A DNA stretch of 64,000 nucleotides from Globisporangium splendens (GCA_006386115.1 VFIW01000009.1:310001-374000); one strand, 5' to 3'; counted from the stretch's first letter, positions 32,501 to 44,051 are shown. Program-made: numbers and translations. Notes: generated from the letters alone by a model not told the origin.

Positions 32501-33670
32501 GAAAAAGGTTGTGCTGTGCCGTCGATAATCTCACGAAAGATGAGAGTCTGAGAACTCAGTTTAGGATCAATCTGGAGCGCTTTATGCAAGTGTGCCGAAT
32601 GGAAATATTCTGCCAACAAGCGAGTTCATTTCACAACATAGAGGTTAGCAGATCAGACCATTTCGCCAGCCGATTTAGACGATGGGAGCACATAGCGAAA
32701 ACGCTGCAATGATAAAGGCGACACGAAAACACCGCAAGGCACGTACCGTTCTTCATATCGCAATCCACTGCAAGCGCCTGTGTCTGGGGCTGGAGCCACG
32801 AAACTCTTCCGTATCACTGGAATTCTTGCGTCTCTTTCCATTTGAAAAGCCAATCCTGTGAGGGAGGGATATCATAAAGAGACTGCGTCAAGGTCTTCCC
32901 ACAGTGATAGAAATGGAGATTGCGTGAAGCTCTTCTCTTTCGCGAAGACGAGGGGAGATCAGCGCCGCGAGCTGCGAAGATGACGACTGCAGACTCCTTC
33001 CCTGCAGAAAACCGTGTTTTCTCGACGAGGCAGCAGGAGTGGAGACGATGTGAGGGTCTTCTCTTTTGCGCTGAATCGCAAGATCCGCGGCACGAGCCTC
33101 AAAAACGTCAAACAAACAAGAAGCCCAGCGTGAAACCAGCCACACAAGCCAAACCTGGAACCGGTGGCTCCGAGCCACCAGATCTTTTCAGCACGTGGGG
33201 CTCACCAAAAGACCCCAAAAGAGACAAGCGAAGACGAGAAAAGCTGCAAATAGCCACGTCGAGGGCATCACGTGGTTGAACTACAACGAGGCGCTCGTCC
33301 CAGGTTCAACCACAACTGGCCTCACCAAAGGCGCACACACCAAATTCGGCTTGAAGTGTGGACGCAAACGCCTTGAATGTTCAACGTTGAATCTCCGAGG
33401 AGAAACTGTAAGTCTGTTTGTGATTCAGAACTGGACAGCTCCCGGCAATGGGTGCATGCGACGCGCGATGCGTGCGTGCGGAGCAGGCGAATGGGACGCG
33501 GCCAGCGAGGCAGCAACTCAAGATAGGCAGACAGCGACGCGGCTGCACGTCAGCGCTTCCCAGGCTTTCTGTGCGAGTGAATATGCGAAGCCAGCGCGAA
33601 CGCGGTTCGGACGGGCGTGCTTGCTGAGGAGCAGCTCTCACGTGCAGCTCCGTACGCTGCTGGCGCTTGC

Positions 33671-33700
33671 TTGCACTTGCTTGCACTTGCTTGCACTTGC
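33671..33700. repeat. 10-bp tandem repeat, three units
   Basis: TTGCACTTGC occurs three times in a row without a difference, preceded by a related CGCTTGC. It lies in the gene-poor region. Confidence 0.85.
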
Positions 33701-34000
33701 GGGATGCTGCTGAATGGGGACATCGCTGCAATCTTCAACTCCTGTCATCATCGAGCTCAACGACATTGGAGCCCAACAAACAGATGCAGTTCAAAGGTTT
33801 GTGATCGTGGTGGGTAAATTGACGGCATTGGCAGCATCTTGGTGACAAGTTGACACTAAAGGGCACGATTGGACAGAAATAACTTGGCGATGGTTGCTGA
33901 GTGGTTCTCGCTCTGATCTCCAACTCCCCTGGACGAGCAGGCAGGTGGTGCAGCTCCAAGCTCGTGGTTGTGGAGGGAAAACCTGACGTGACAAACTGAA

Positions 34001-34069
34001 CTGACGCTCCAAAGGCATCTGGGCTGCTAAACAGCCTCTTTAGCAACCTAGATGCCTTTGGAGCCTCAG
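34001..34069. repeat. Long hairpin (31-bp inverted repeat, 7-nt loop)
   Basis: The arms 34001-34031 and 34039-34069 pair at 28 of 31 positions. The core of each arm is GCTCCAAAGGCATCT and its complement. The loop is CAGCCTC. The inner arm contains TAGCAACCT, also found in the inverted repeat at 35836-35883. It could be a small mobile element (MITE-like) or a precursor of a small RNA. Confidence 0.75.
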
Positions 34070-35835
34070 TTTTCAAAAAGGGCAAGTGTCTCGAGCACTG
34101 TTCTAAATGCCGATCGGTTGTGCGTTTCTCGTTCCTGCTGCGCTACTGGACACGATCGGAGCTGAACCGTCAACACCGCCAGTCGTTTATGCCTGCGCTC
34201 GAGCCATAATGCCAACGAGACTTGCGGATTACGACACAAGCCAGTCAAAGACAAGTCTCCAGCAGCAAAACAAGTCTCCACAGTGCATGCGGTTCACCTT
34301 GTTCTGTCTTCATATTCTCATCTCACCGTATTTTGGTACTATGGTTGAAGATGTAGCCACTTTGGCTGAGGACACAACTTGAGAGCAATTTGCACCAGCA
34401 AAGCGAGTGCGAAAGAGAAGCAAAAAAAGATAACGCAGCGCACATGACGTCATGGCCGCAATACTGCAGCAGCAGCAGCTTGCACTTGGAGGATCTTCAA
34501 CTCGGCTCGTCTTTTTTGCTCAATCACTGCGCTTCCTCCGAACCCTTGGTTGCAGTTCGCTGTGGCACTTAACGGGTGTCGGGACTTCAACTAAGAGGCG
34601 CAAGTGCAAGTCGATCCTCGCTTTGCACAATTTGGACAACTTGCACGATGGTCGAACGCACAATCCGCTGGTTCTTGCCTGTCCATGAATGGCATCAACT
34701 ATGCAGTGTGCATTGAAGCGCCGATGGATACCCGTTGAAGTATCCGAGATGGTCCCTTGAAGTATCCGAGACTTGGGCGAGAGTCTGATACGTACGTTGC
34801 ATTACAAGCTTGAGTTTGCTGCGTGTGGGTGGTATGCATATCCGCACGATTGTTGCAGTTCCGACCAAACGTTCAACTTCCGACAGAACACCTAAGTGAC
34901 GTCTGTGGGATGATGATCGCGTCGGCATCGCATCAGCGCGCATGAAGACCAGCCATCGATTTTGGCACTTTGAGAAAGGGAATGGGTCCAGTCGGCAAAC
35001 CTAGACGCCATATAGAGCACAACTTCAGTCTTTTATAACGAGGGACGAGCGATATGGGGGTCTGTTTCCACGAAGCCTGCTCCCACTGATCCTGAAGTTT
35101 TTCGTTCGCAGAGCTTCCACAAAACTGGTCTCTTTCTTTTGTTATTTATTTGAACGCAACTTCAAGCTTGAATTTCAACTGCAACCTACGTCGTCACCCA
35201 GCGCAAACTGCAAGCACCGGCAGTGAACCATACTGTACCACATTATCGAATTAAAGAAAGAGAACAGCAGCACGACAGGGTTTTTGTATAGACTGGCGAT
35301 GTGAAGGCAAGAAAAAAATGCAGCAACTTGCACAAGCAGCAGATTGTACTGTACACCGGTGGCTTCCTTTCTTTTTTGTTGTTGTTTCTTGTTGCTTTTG
35401 ACTATGTATCATCGTATAGTGGGAGAGAGTGAGTTGGTACATTGCCTTTTTCTATTGACGTTGAGTTTATACGGTAATGCATTTCAGAATCCACTCCTGT
35501 CCTCGTTCGCAGTTTCTGCGCAAAAATGGCTCGCCTTTGTCCCCGCGAACTTTGTGCGTCATGTGCAAATTGCACAATCAACTTGCGGGCACAGAGTGCT
35601 GCATGCATGGTACATAGCAAATGATTTGCTGCTAACTTGCTGCGCGCATGACAAACTGAACCAAAATGTGCAAGTGCAGATGTTTCTGTTCTCGCCATCC
35701 GTCCGTCCGTCCGTTCGGAGCTTGAACTTGAACAACTAAAACTTCAGTTGCAGTTGTGCAGCGGTTGGGGTTGCGTCAGGTCCGTTCCCTCCCTTTGCTG
35801 AAACCCTGTGGTGTCTGTCGATGTCTAAAACCACT

Positions 35836-35883
35836 GTTTTAGGTTGCTTTGTCATATTTCAGCATCACGCAGCAACCTAAAAC
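35836..35883. repeat. Perfect 13-bp inverted repeat
   Basis: GTTTTAGGTTGCT at 35836-35848 and its exact complement at 35871-35883 flank 22 nt. The arm shares the AGCAACCTA core with the hairpin at 34001-34069. It is in gene-free sequence. Confidence 0.7.
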
Positions 35884-36120
35884 GAGTCCAAGTTGAAAGC
35901 CTCTGTGTGAGTTTGTTGCTTTGGTGGAGAGGTGCGAGCAAAGGTTCAACTTGCACTGAATTCGCTCAGAAACAAACCAGCATTTCTTCCTCACAAATGA
36001 TTGCACAACAGCAGATCTGTAAATGTCGTGTGTTTCCTTGTGACAGAGTCTGGCGACTATTTTTGTCCAATTAAAAGCGTCGAATTTTACCTTCTTTTTG
36101 AACATAACCCAACGACCAAG

Positions 36121-36322
36121 GTCAATCAATATGGAACAGAGATGTTGTAATCAAAGCTTCACAATCAACACAAGAAAGTTCAACTCAGAGCAAAAAAATC
36201 GGGGTTTCAGTTTGTGCTGGTGCACGACATTCGAGGTCAATCATTGTGGAACGGAGGCGTTGCAAGCAAAGCTTCACAGCCGAAATAAGAAAGTTCAGTT
36301 CAGTGCAAACCAACGGGTGTTT
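36121..36322. repeat. Imperfect 115-bp-period direct repeat
   Basis: Two 87-bp segments (36121-36207 and 36236-36322) align without gaps at roughly three quarters of positions. Both start GTCAATCA and contain CAAAGCTTCACA and AAGAAAGTTCA. The spacer between them is 28 bp. Neither has coding potential. Confidence 0.7.
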
Positions 36323-36572
36323 TGGCCACCAGTGGTTTTTGAATGAGAACACGCCTTTTGGAAAAACTGCAGAATCCGCAAGGGAACTTGCGTGCATAAA
36401 CGGGCCCGGTTGATGGTCTTCCCACTTGACGTTGGGGAAGAACAACCTGGTCTTTGTAAGCCAGCCGTCAACAACTGCGCGTGACAGGACGTGCACGCAC
36501 ACCACACACTCGCAGCACACTCGCATGAGCTGGACGCCAAGTATTACGTTTGACGGGTGTGCGCAACTCTCG

Positions 36573-36586
36573 TCATTTCGGAATTG
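36573..36586 (+). promoter_or_regulatory. Initiator-like element before the two-repeat GRW gene
   Basis: TCATTTCGGAATTG agrees with the oomycete initiator consensus (from memory) at about 12 of 14 positions. It lies 71 bp before the chosen ATG at 36644. Confidence 0.35.
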
Positions 36587-36643
36587 GAACTCTCGAGGGC
36601 ACTCGTCTCGCTCGCATATCGTATTCGACAGGAACTGACCAAA

Positions 36644-38525
36644 ATGACAGTGGCCATCGCGGCGGCACCAAAGATGGGACTGCTCCCATCCCCTTCTTCC
36701 TCTTCCTCCTCCTCTTCCTCGTTGGGCTTCGCGACTGCGCCAGAGATGCCGTGGCGCAGTGCGAGCCTCACAATCCAAGTCACAGGAACAGCCTCGAGTC
36801 CCCCCTCTCTGCTGCCGTCCGACATGCTCCGCGCCGCCGCTATGGCGACTCCCAATAATCATCACAATGCGACCCCCGTCATGCTCCCGAAGCTGCGGAT
36901 CCCGACCGAGTCCGACATGTCAGCAAACCACCCGAGCCATGCGTGGCTCCAGCAACAGGTCAACAGCGTGCCTCCACTCCAGCCATTCCCACAGACATCT
37001 TCGGTGCCATCGTCGGCTCAGTACCAGTCAGCAGTCACTAAGCAAGTCTCGGGTCCGCTCACGCGGTCGCCGTCGTCGCCCGCGGCGTTCTTTGAGGACC
37101 CGGAGAACAAGGTATGGTTCATTTCTATGCGAGTTTGTATGGGATGCGTGATGTGTGAGACCCATCTCAGGAACTGACGGCTGTGCTTGATGGACTATTA
37201 TTGTGGTACCTCAGTTTGGCTTGACCCATTTGCTGGAAGCTGCTGAGCAGTGTCTCCCAGTGCCAGTGGCGACTCACTCGAGCGACAACAACGGCTCAAT
37301 GTACCAGCAGCACCAGATGAGAAAGCGAAGCTTCAGCGACCGCGAACCCCAGCAGCAGTCGTCACCTTACTACCAGGACCAGCTGCCGCCCATGGCGCAC
37401 AAGATGCACTCTATCGGGTACCTCGTCGACGACGACGAAGCCCGCTCCAAGCGCCTGCGACCTGAGCTCCCAGTCAATTTCCACCCTTCCTTCGGTGGTC
37501 TGTCGCTCCAGCCCCAGACGCCTCACCAGCAGCAGCACTACCAGTCTTCCATGCCAACGACCTCGGAATTCCACTCCCCAGTCTCCCACAGCAGCCCACA
37601 CTCGACCGGTTCGGGCTCGTGCTCTCCCTCGGGTGTGGGGATGCCCAGCATGGTCTGGGAGACTGTGCTCACGAGCGGCAAGTTCCCGTCGGATGTGTGC
37701 CTCAGTGAGAACAGCAGCGCGTCGAACAACAAGAACAACGAGAGCACGATGGCGGCGGACAACCTGGTGATCAAGCAGGGTCGCTGGACGTGCGACGAGA
37801 AGGAGTTTGCTGAGGCGCTGATCCAGTCCGTTCGCAGTGGCGAGGCTGTGCTGCCACCAAACGTGTCGCTGCGAAAGTTCATCGCCGACAACCTGCAGTG
37901 CAAGGCGATGCGTGTGAGCAAGAAGTTCCGCAGTCTGCGCTCGTGCCACAGTCCGACGCCAAGCAACGGTTCGTCGCCGACCGAGTGTGACACGCCGCGC
38001 GAGAAGAGCTTCAACCCGCTCAGTCTGCGCTCGATCATGAACAACGAGGCTTCGAACGAGTACGAGAGCGTGGCGTCGAACCAGTACGACGAGAGCGAGT
38101 ACCACCAAGCCGAGAGCTACTCGGCTTCCAAGAAGCCAGCAGCATCGACGCAGCGCGTGCTCAAGCGTTCGGACTACTCGCAGCACGGCATGGTGCGCAG
38201 CGGCCGGTGGTCGCTGGAGGAGGAGAACTACGCCAAGGCGATGATCGAGGCGTTCAAGGCCGGGTACCTGCCGCTGCACGGCAACGTGTCGCTGCGCAAG
38301 TTCCTCTCGGAGGTGCTCGTGTGCCACCCGATGCGCATCAGCAAGAAGTTTGTGGGTTACGTGCGCAAGTACCACTGGTACCGCATCGCGGCTGGCAAGT
38401 GCGACCCGGAGGCCAAGCAGGCTGCGCTCGAGCAGCTGTGCCACCTGGAGCGCGCGTTCTGGGCGTCGATGCAGCAGAGCAACGACTGGTCCATGGCTGC
38501 TGCGGCTGCGCAGAACGACGAGTAA
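36644..38525 (+). CDS. Nuclear-type protein with two GRW / SKKF repeats
   Basis: Exons 36644-37111 and 37215-38525 give 592 aa. The first 330 residues are Ser/Pro/Gln-rich and likely disordered, with polyserine near the N-terminus and a KRLRPE patch. Two copies of a domain of about 55 residues follow, at about 340-395 and 480-545. Each reads GRW, an acidic stretch with an aromatic, an Ala-rich helix, a Leu-Pro turn, VSLRKF, a Cys, then MRxSKKF. The pattern of basic and aromatic residues resembles Myb/SANT-like DNA-binding helices, but I do not recognise a named family. I infer a DNA- or chromatin-binding role from this only. Confidence 0.75.
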
Positions 38526-39313
38526 GGCCAAGTAAAGCATATTTAAAAGGTGTAGGAAGGAGAGAAGAAGAGCGCAGGCGTTATGTGAGGGCGAATATTT
38601 TAACTGTAGGTGTCGAAGAAGTAGTGTGTAGGTTAGTTAATAGTAAATCGATGTGATGATTATTTTGGCGTTTAATGGACGATCATGATCGCTTTGTGAT
38701 AGTCATTTTGCTGCATGTGCATTATGGACACCAAATAAATCAAGTCGTTTTTCTTTTGAGTGACTTTGGGTATATAGTGACGACTGCGTTAGTGACATAG
38801 TTGAAGTTCAATGACGACAAGAAGGAAAAAAGAAAGAGCGACTTGAAGTTTGTCTGCAATCCGACAACCAATCGACCACTTTCCGTTTTGTCAAAAACCA
38901 CTTGTCTCTTTCTGTTCTTTTCTCTTGTGTTCTTTGGCCAGTTTTACGGTACGTTTCGGAAGAGGTACGAATTAGCTAGGGCTGTGGGTGATCGACGCAA
39001 GGGTTCGAGTGCAAGAACCGGTCTGAGATACGGAGCAGAACCGACACTCGGTTGGTGGTGCTGGTCGACTTTGATCTCGTTAAACAACTAAATCGACAAG
39101 TGCACCTAATTCGACTGTATTTGTCCAGAAACGATTCAATTGATGTCAAGTACTGTTTGGCACCGGTTCTACCGGTCGACTTAGTATTCACTTTCAAAAT
39201 ACTTCAACAAAAATGTCGTATATAGACAAATGAGTTGAAAAAAGGTAAATGTGTACTTAGTGCGTCTACTTTGTCACGCTGTCAAACTATATTCACACGG
39301 CACGTGGACCAAG
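38526..39313. other. Intergenic
   Basis: About 790 bp between the two-repeat GRW gene and the RFT1 gene. It contains the 3' end of the former (AT-rich, with AATAAA at about 38734) and the promoter of the latter. No other feature is visible. Confidence 0.55.
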
Positions 39314-41173
39314 ATGGCGCCGACGAACGTGGTCGCGAAGGCGCTGCGCGGCGGCTCGTACCTGTTCCTGCAGAAGATCTTCACCTTCGCGCTCAACTCG
39401 TTCGTGCTGCGCAAGTTGCAGTTGAGCATCACGGGCGCCGTGACGGTGCGTCTGGAGCTCGCGCTCGCATCCATCTTCTTCCTGCGCGATGGCTTCCGCC
39501 TCGCGTTCCTGCGCATGCCGTCGCTGGACATGGCCGACAATGGGGATAACGGTAGCGATAAGAAGAGTAGCGCACAGGATACGTCTGCTGTAGCCAAGCA
39601 AGTGGCTGGTGCGACGCGCCAGGTGCAGAAGTTGGTGAACGTCGCGTGGCTCTCGACGGCGATGAGCTGGGCTGTGGCGCTCGCGATTATCGTGGTCAAT
39701 CATCCGTTTTTTGCGCGACCAGGCAACAATATCGATGCGGAAAAGCAACAGAACGCGTCAGACGACGGCTTGCAGGACTATGCGCTGGTGATGGTGATGT
39801 ACTGCGTCGCGGCGATGATCGAGGCGCTCGCGGAGCCCATGTACGTGCTCGCGCACTGCAGTGTGCTCGTCTCGTGGCAAGTGAGTGCGCAAGGCGCAGG
39901 TTTCCTCGCGCGCGCCGTCGTGCAGTACGTGTGCATCTTTGGGTTGGATCTGGGGTTACTGGCGTACGGCTTTGCTGAGATCGCGTATGCGATGACACTC
40001 TTCGTGGTGTTTGCAGCGCTCTTCTGGAAACGGATGAATCATGGCAGCGCAGACGGCGGAGACGCTTTCGCGCTCACGTCGATGGTGGACCTGCTGCCAC
40101 GAGCTCCACGCGACGGCATCGACGATGATGACCAGAAGGATCCCCAGAAGAAAGAGATCCGTGGACGCGGCTGGTTCCATCCGCAGTTGCTGTCACTTCT
40201 CGTGCCGCTGAGTCTGCAGAGCGCCGTCAAGTACCTGCTCACGGAGGGCGACAAGTGGGTGCTGTCGCTCGTCGCGACGTTCGAGAACATGGGTGTGTAC
40301 GGCATCGTCTTCCACCTGGGCTCGCTCGTGCCTCGGATCGTCTTCCTGCCCATGGAAGAAGCCACCAAGACCATCTTCAGCAAATTTTCGAGTGGTTCTA
40401 CTACCACCACAAGCAGCAATCAGTCGGTCCAGGAAGGCTATCGACTCGTGATGGTGCTGCTCAAGATCATGAACCTCATCGGACTGGTGTTCGTGTGCTT
40501 TGGCGCGAACTACGCGCACACGCTCGTATTATTGCTCTACGGTGTCGAGAAAGCGCGGCTCGGGGTCTCGGACGCGCTCGCGGTGTACTGCGGCTACATT
40601 TACCTGCTGGGGCTCAATGGGATCTGCGAGGCGTTCGTGCACGCGGTCGGCGATGCGGCGCAGTTGATGCGTCTCAACAAGCTTATGGGCGGCTTCTTTG
40701 TGCTCTACGCGCTCAGCGCGTTCCTGTTCGTGGTCGCGTTGCGTCTGGGCACGATAGGTATCATCTTGGCAAACGGGGTCAACATGGCGTGCCGCATCAC
40801 GTACTGCATGTCGTTTATGACCTCGTACTTTAAGGAAGCTGCTGTAGCATCTCCGAAGAGCAGCAAGAAGCAGAACGCGGTATCGTTCTGGCGCCAGTCG
40901 CTTCCGGATCGTGCCGTGGTGCTCGCGTTTGTCGCGTCCTTCGCCATCACCGCGACGTCACGGTTTGTGCTGCTGTCGGGCGAAATACGTGAGACTTCCA
41001 CGTCGTTGCTGCTTCGGCATGCGGCCCACGTGGCGATCGGTATCGCGTGCTTTGTCACAGTCCTTGCAACTGTGTACTGGAAAGAACGCCATGTGCTGCC
41101 TCAGCAACTCAAAGCGCTTCGTCAGCAGCGACAGACCGACGAGACGTCGTCAAAGAAGTCCCACGACGAATAG
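39314..41173 (+). CDS. RFT1: RFT1 homologue (ER N-glycan lipid-linked oligosaccharide factor)
   Basis: A single exon of 619 aa (human RFT1 541). The first ATG is used. The N-terminus has the family pattern GGSYLFLQKIFTFALNSFVL, and a later VRLELALASIFFLRDGFRLA matches the RFT1 signature in the first loop. About twelve hydrophobic segments follow, with the family motif LLTEGDKWVLS in the middle and GVYGIVFHLGSLVPRIVFLP next to it. RFT1 is an ER membrane protein of the MOP superfamily, required for Man5GlcNAc2-PP-dolichol use in N-glycosylation; whether it is itself the flippase is debated. Two acidic or Gln-rich loop insertions make it longer than usual. Confidence 0.92.
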   Translation: MAPTNVVAKALRGGSYLFLQKIFTFALNSFVLRKLQLSITGAVTVRLELALASIFFLRDGFRLAFLRMPSLDMADNGDNGSDKKSSAQDTSAVAKQVAGATRQVQKLVNVAWLSTAMSWAVALAIIVVNHPFFARPGNNIDAEKQQNASDDGLQDYALVMVMYCVAAMIEALAEPMYVLAHCSVLVSWQVSAQGAGFLARAVVQYVCIFGLDLGLLAYGFAEIAYAMTLFVVFAALFWKRMNHGSADGGDAFALTSMVDLLPRAPRDGIDDDDQKDPQKKEIRGRGWFHPQLLSLLVPLSLQSAVKYLLTEGDKWVLSLVATFENMGVYGIVFHLGSLVPRIVFLPMEEATKTIFSKFSSGSTTTTSSNQSVQEGYRLVMVLLKIMNLIGLVFVCFGANYAHTLVLLLYGVEKARLGVSDALAVYCGYIYLLGLNGICEAFVHAVGDAAQLMRLNKLMGGFFVLYALSAFLFVVALRLGTIGIILANGVNMACRITYCMSFMTSYFKEAAVASPKSSKKQNAVSFWRQSLPDRAVVLAFVASFAITATSRFVLLSGEIRETSTSLLLRHAAHVAIGIACFVTVLATVYWKERHVLPQQLKALRQQRQTDETSSKKSHDE

Positions 41174-41269
41174 AAAGACTAGAGTTTGTGTAGGTGTGGC
41201 GATGTATAAAATTGGCTCCAAAGGAAGCGTCGGCGAGTCTCCCAAAAGGTTGAGCGCACCGGAAGCGAG

Positions 41270-43958
41270 ATGCCCCAGCGGAAGGAGACCAGCGCCAATG
41301 CAACCGAGTCGCTTGTGCATGCAAACACGGAGCATGAAGCCACACAGCAACAGCTTCGTGCCGAGATAAAGCAGGTAATGGAGATAGAGAACGTGAGTCT
41401 TGTGATCCTTGCGATGGGGGCTGTTTTTGCTTCTCGTTGTTTTCCTCTCTCTAGATCTCTCTCTTGGCACCGTGGACGGCGTTCGTGGCTCGTGATGCGA
41501 CGTTCTCGGACGAGATGAATGCGTGCGTGTTCTTGGACATCTTCATTTGGAATCCGCGCCTGGAAGATACCATGAAGCTTTTGGAAGCGACAAAGTAGGT
41601 GGTTGCCCTAACGTGGCTTTGTGTTTTGTTGCTGGGTAGTGAACTCACGCAGCGAGTGCGGGATGCGATTTGCGACGAACTTGAGGAGATCTACTGGCGC
41701 TTGAAGCGGCAGCAGGCAGAGCGCGACGCGATGGGGATGATGCCGAAGCGCGCGACGCGAACGCTCCTGGAGAACCAGTTGGTCGTCGAAGCTAAGCGCC
41801 ACGTTGACAGGCACCGCATTGCTGCAAATATAAGGACAAATATCTTAATCGTGTTGCTCACCATGGAATTCAGTGATCTCTCTTTCGACCTTGTTGCTAC
41901 TGTCATTTGTGTAGACCAAGCTAGCGATGGCAGCCGCGGTCGCGACGCTGCGTGCGCCGCTGATCACCGCACGCCGTGGCTCTTGCTTTGCGTCTTCGAC
42001 GTCGAAGCCGGAAGGACACCACCACCAGCAGAAAGTGAGCGTGGTCACGCAGATGTACGAAGAGAAGCGAGTAGAGGAATCGGCAGCAGTAGCAGCGGAA
42101 CACGCGGCGGTGATGCACGCCCAGGAGGAGGAACAAGCCTACGCTCGGCGTCATACCCAGGCTAACGCAGTATCAAATGGAAAAAGCGAGGACTCTGGTG
42201 GCGGAGAGAACAGCAGCAAGAGCGTTGGAGGTGATGACAATGTCGAGCAACCACCGCTGCTCAGTGTGCGGTTTCCAAAGCGCGAGCAAACTTTGTTGGA
42301 GGCGATCGCGGAGGCTGACGCAAAGGTGAAGGCAGACAACACGAATCGCGAAAACGACCAGGTGACGCATTTCCGGAATCGTCCCGTGATGGTGCAGTCT
42401 GTGATCGCGGATGCCGGGAAGCCCACACCACGGCGCAAACCACCTCGAGACCGCGTGCGCTACATCATGTCGACCCGCTTGGGTGCGCTGCCACCCACGA
42501 AGAACATTTTAGACGAGCACCCGATCCCGAAGGAGATTCTCGACGCGCTCGAGAAGCATCGGCACTTCCACGTCGACGCGTCGTCGCTCATGACATCCTT
42601 TGATGCGATCCACGCCGGTGGTGGCATTGACTCTGAGAGCTGGGAGTGCTATGTGCGCCGGTCTGTGCCAGTGGAGCGCAAACCGATTTCGTTTGTGCTG
42701 TCATCCCTGGAAGTGGTCCCAGAGCGGCCAGTGCCGCCACCGAGCGACATTTTCCACCAACATGTGCTGGAATCAGCGACAAACGATGACCTCATGCTCA
42801 CAGAAGTGCGGCAGCTCTACGACCACACCCACGACTCGCACCGCGAGTTCCGAAACACGCTGCATCGCCACTTGGAGCTGCCGTACCTCGCTGACCTGTC
42901 GTTCCGCAGTTCGCTGAACAGCACGAGCTACTTCATCGACGACGACGAGATCGTCGCAAACGAGTGCAGCGTCGTGATCCCGAGCGACTGCAGCGCAGTA
43001 CTGCCGCCGCGCGCAGCAGCAACGCCGTGTCGAAATGGCGCGTCGCGAAGTCGGGCGTCAACCGCATCGCAGCGCGTCGTGGCGCCATCGCCGTGCACGT
43101 GAAGACCGAGACGAATGCCAAGGCGCAGCGCACCGAGTGGCTCAACAAGCTCTGCACGTTCACGCCGCACGAGATCCAATTGATGGACATGTGGTACAGC
43201 CACGATTCGGACAACACATCGGAGCAACCATTTGACCCCGTGCCGATGAGTCCCGACTGGAGCGCGCGCTTCGACGCTGTCTGGCACGAACTGCAGATGC
43301 CTGCAAAGGAACGGCTCGACTTCGCGGTCAAGTACAGCACCATCGAGAACTCGCCTCGGTTGGCTGATGCCGTCGTGCTCTGGGAGACCACTGCCGCGAT
43401 CGTGAAGAAGCGTGAAGAGCTACTGGCACTGCTCCGGGAGTCGCACGCGGTTACTACAACCAAGAAATCGTCCGCGATCGTCGCCGAGGAGTCTGCGATG
43501 CTGCAGGAATTGGCGAACTGCACCGAGAACCTGAAGGAGATTTTGCTGTTGACGTACCTCGAAGTCGGCGATTTCGTACGTGCCTGACACGCTTACGCTG
43601 AGGTAGACTTGGCGCGTATGATGTTCTCATGCTTTTGCCTGTCATCCATTGTGCTTAATCGTCAGGTGACTCTCGGTGGGAACTTTTACCTGGCGCGGAT
43701 GGAGCATGAAGCAACGGAGCTCAGGTACGTGCTATTGCTTGTGCTGTTGCATGCGGCATTCTGGTTAGCTGATAATGTGGCAATGGCAACAGGCAAATCA
43801 TCCTCGACAGCGTTGAGGGCATGAAGCGACGCTCCATGATGGACGACATCACCGAAGCTGCTGCCAATGCTTCCGCGCCGAATACAGCGACAACAACGAC
43901 TGCGGCAGCTCCGACATCGGCTGCTGCGATCAATGCGTTTTCGTCAGTAAAGAAATAA
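41270..43958 (+). CDS. Unknown multi-exon protein with a frame change
   Basis: Likely exons are 41270-41392, 41455-41594, 41640-41850 (donor uncertain), 41915 to 43575, 43666-43724 and 43793-43958. In the large exon the coding frame changes between about 42952 and 43020: conserved-looking sequence ends near VIPSDCSAV and resumes near VSKWRVAKSGVNR. A GC-rich run (CCGCCGCGCGCAGCAG, about 43006-43021) sits at the change, so a 2-nt insertion or 1-nt deletion fits better than an intron. The protein is mostly helical and charged, with an Asp/Glu-rich middle and no recognised domain; LEEIYWRLKRQQAERDAM looks like a coiled coil. The last exons are conserved in style (VTLGGNFYLARMEHEATEL). I cannot assign a function. 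Confidence 0.6.
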
Positions 43959-44051
43959 ATCGAGTATCTAATTATCACCTTTCCTCTTCATCCACACTCC
44001 TTGTGCTCTTCTCTCTTTCTTTTCCCTTCAACTTTATTTGGTTGCATTTGG

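Larger units (their letters stand above)
29579..36572. other. Gene-poor region of about 7 kb
   Basis: No frame carries a recognisable domain or sustained codon bias. Several frames of 90-145 codons exist (for example about 30266-30679, 31809-32246, 32419-32712 and 32920-33279), but overlap each other on both strands and look like chance or decayed sequence. The region holds hairpins and small repeats listed separately. It may contain old transposon remains, but I cannot name a family. Confidence 0.5.

Noticed and set aside
33270..33315. tRNA-like A-box and B-box (TGGTTGAACTA and GGTTCAACC)
   Set aside because: The spacing is short and no cloverleaf or acceptor stem forms; it is only a 10-bp inverted repeat.
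29579..36572. RxLR or Crinkler effector genes in the gene-poor region
   Set aside because: No frame combines a signal peptide with an RxLR or LxLFLAK motif.
36544..36858. Opposing frames with poly-Glu or poly-Ser over 36.5-36.9 kb
   Set aside because: They mirror the poly-Ser tract of the real gene on the plus strand.
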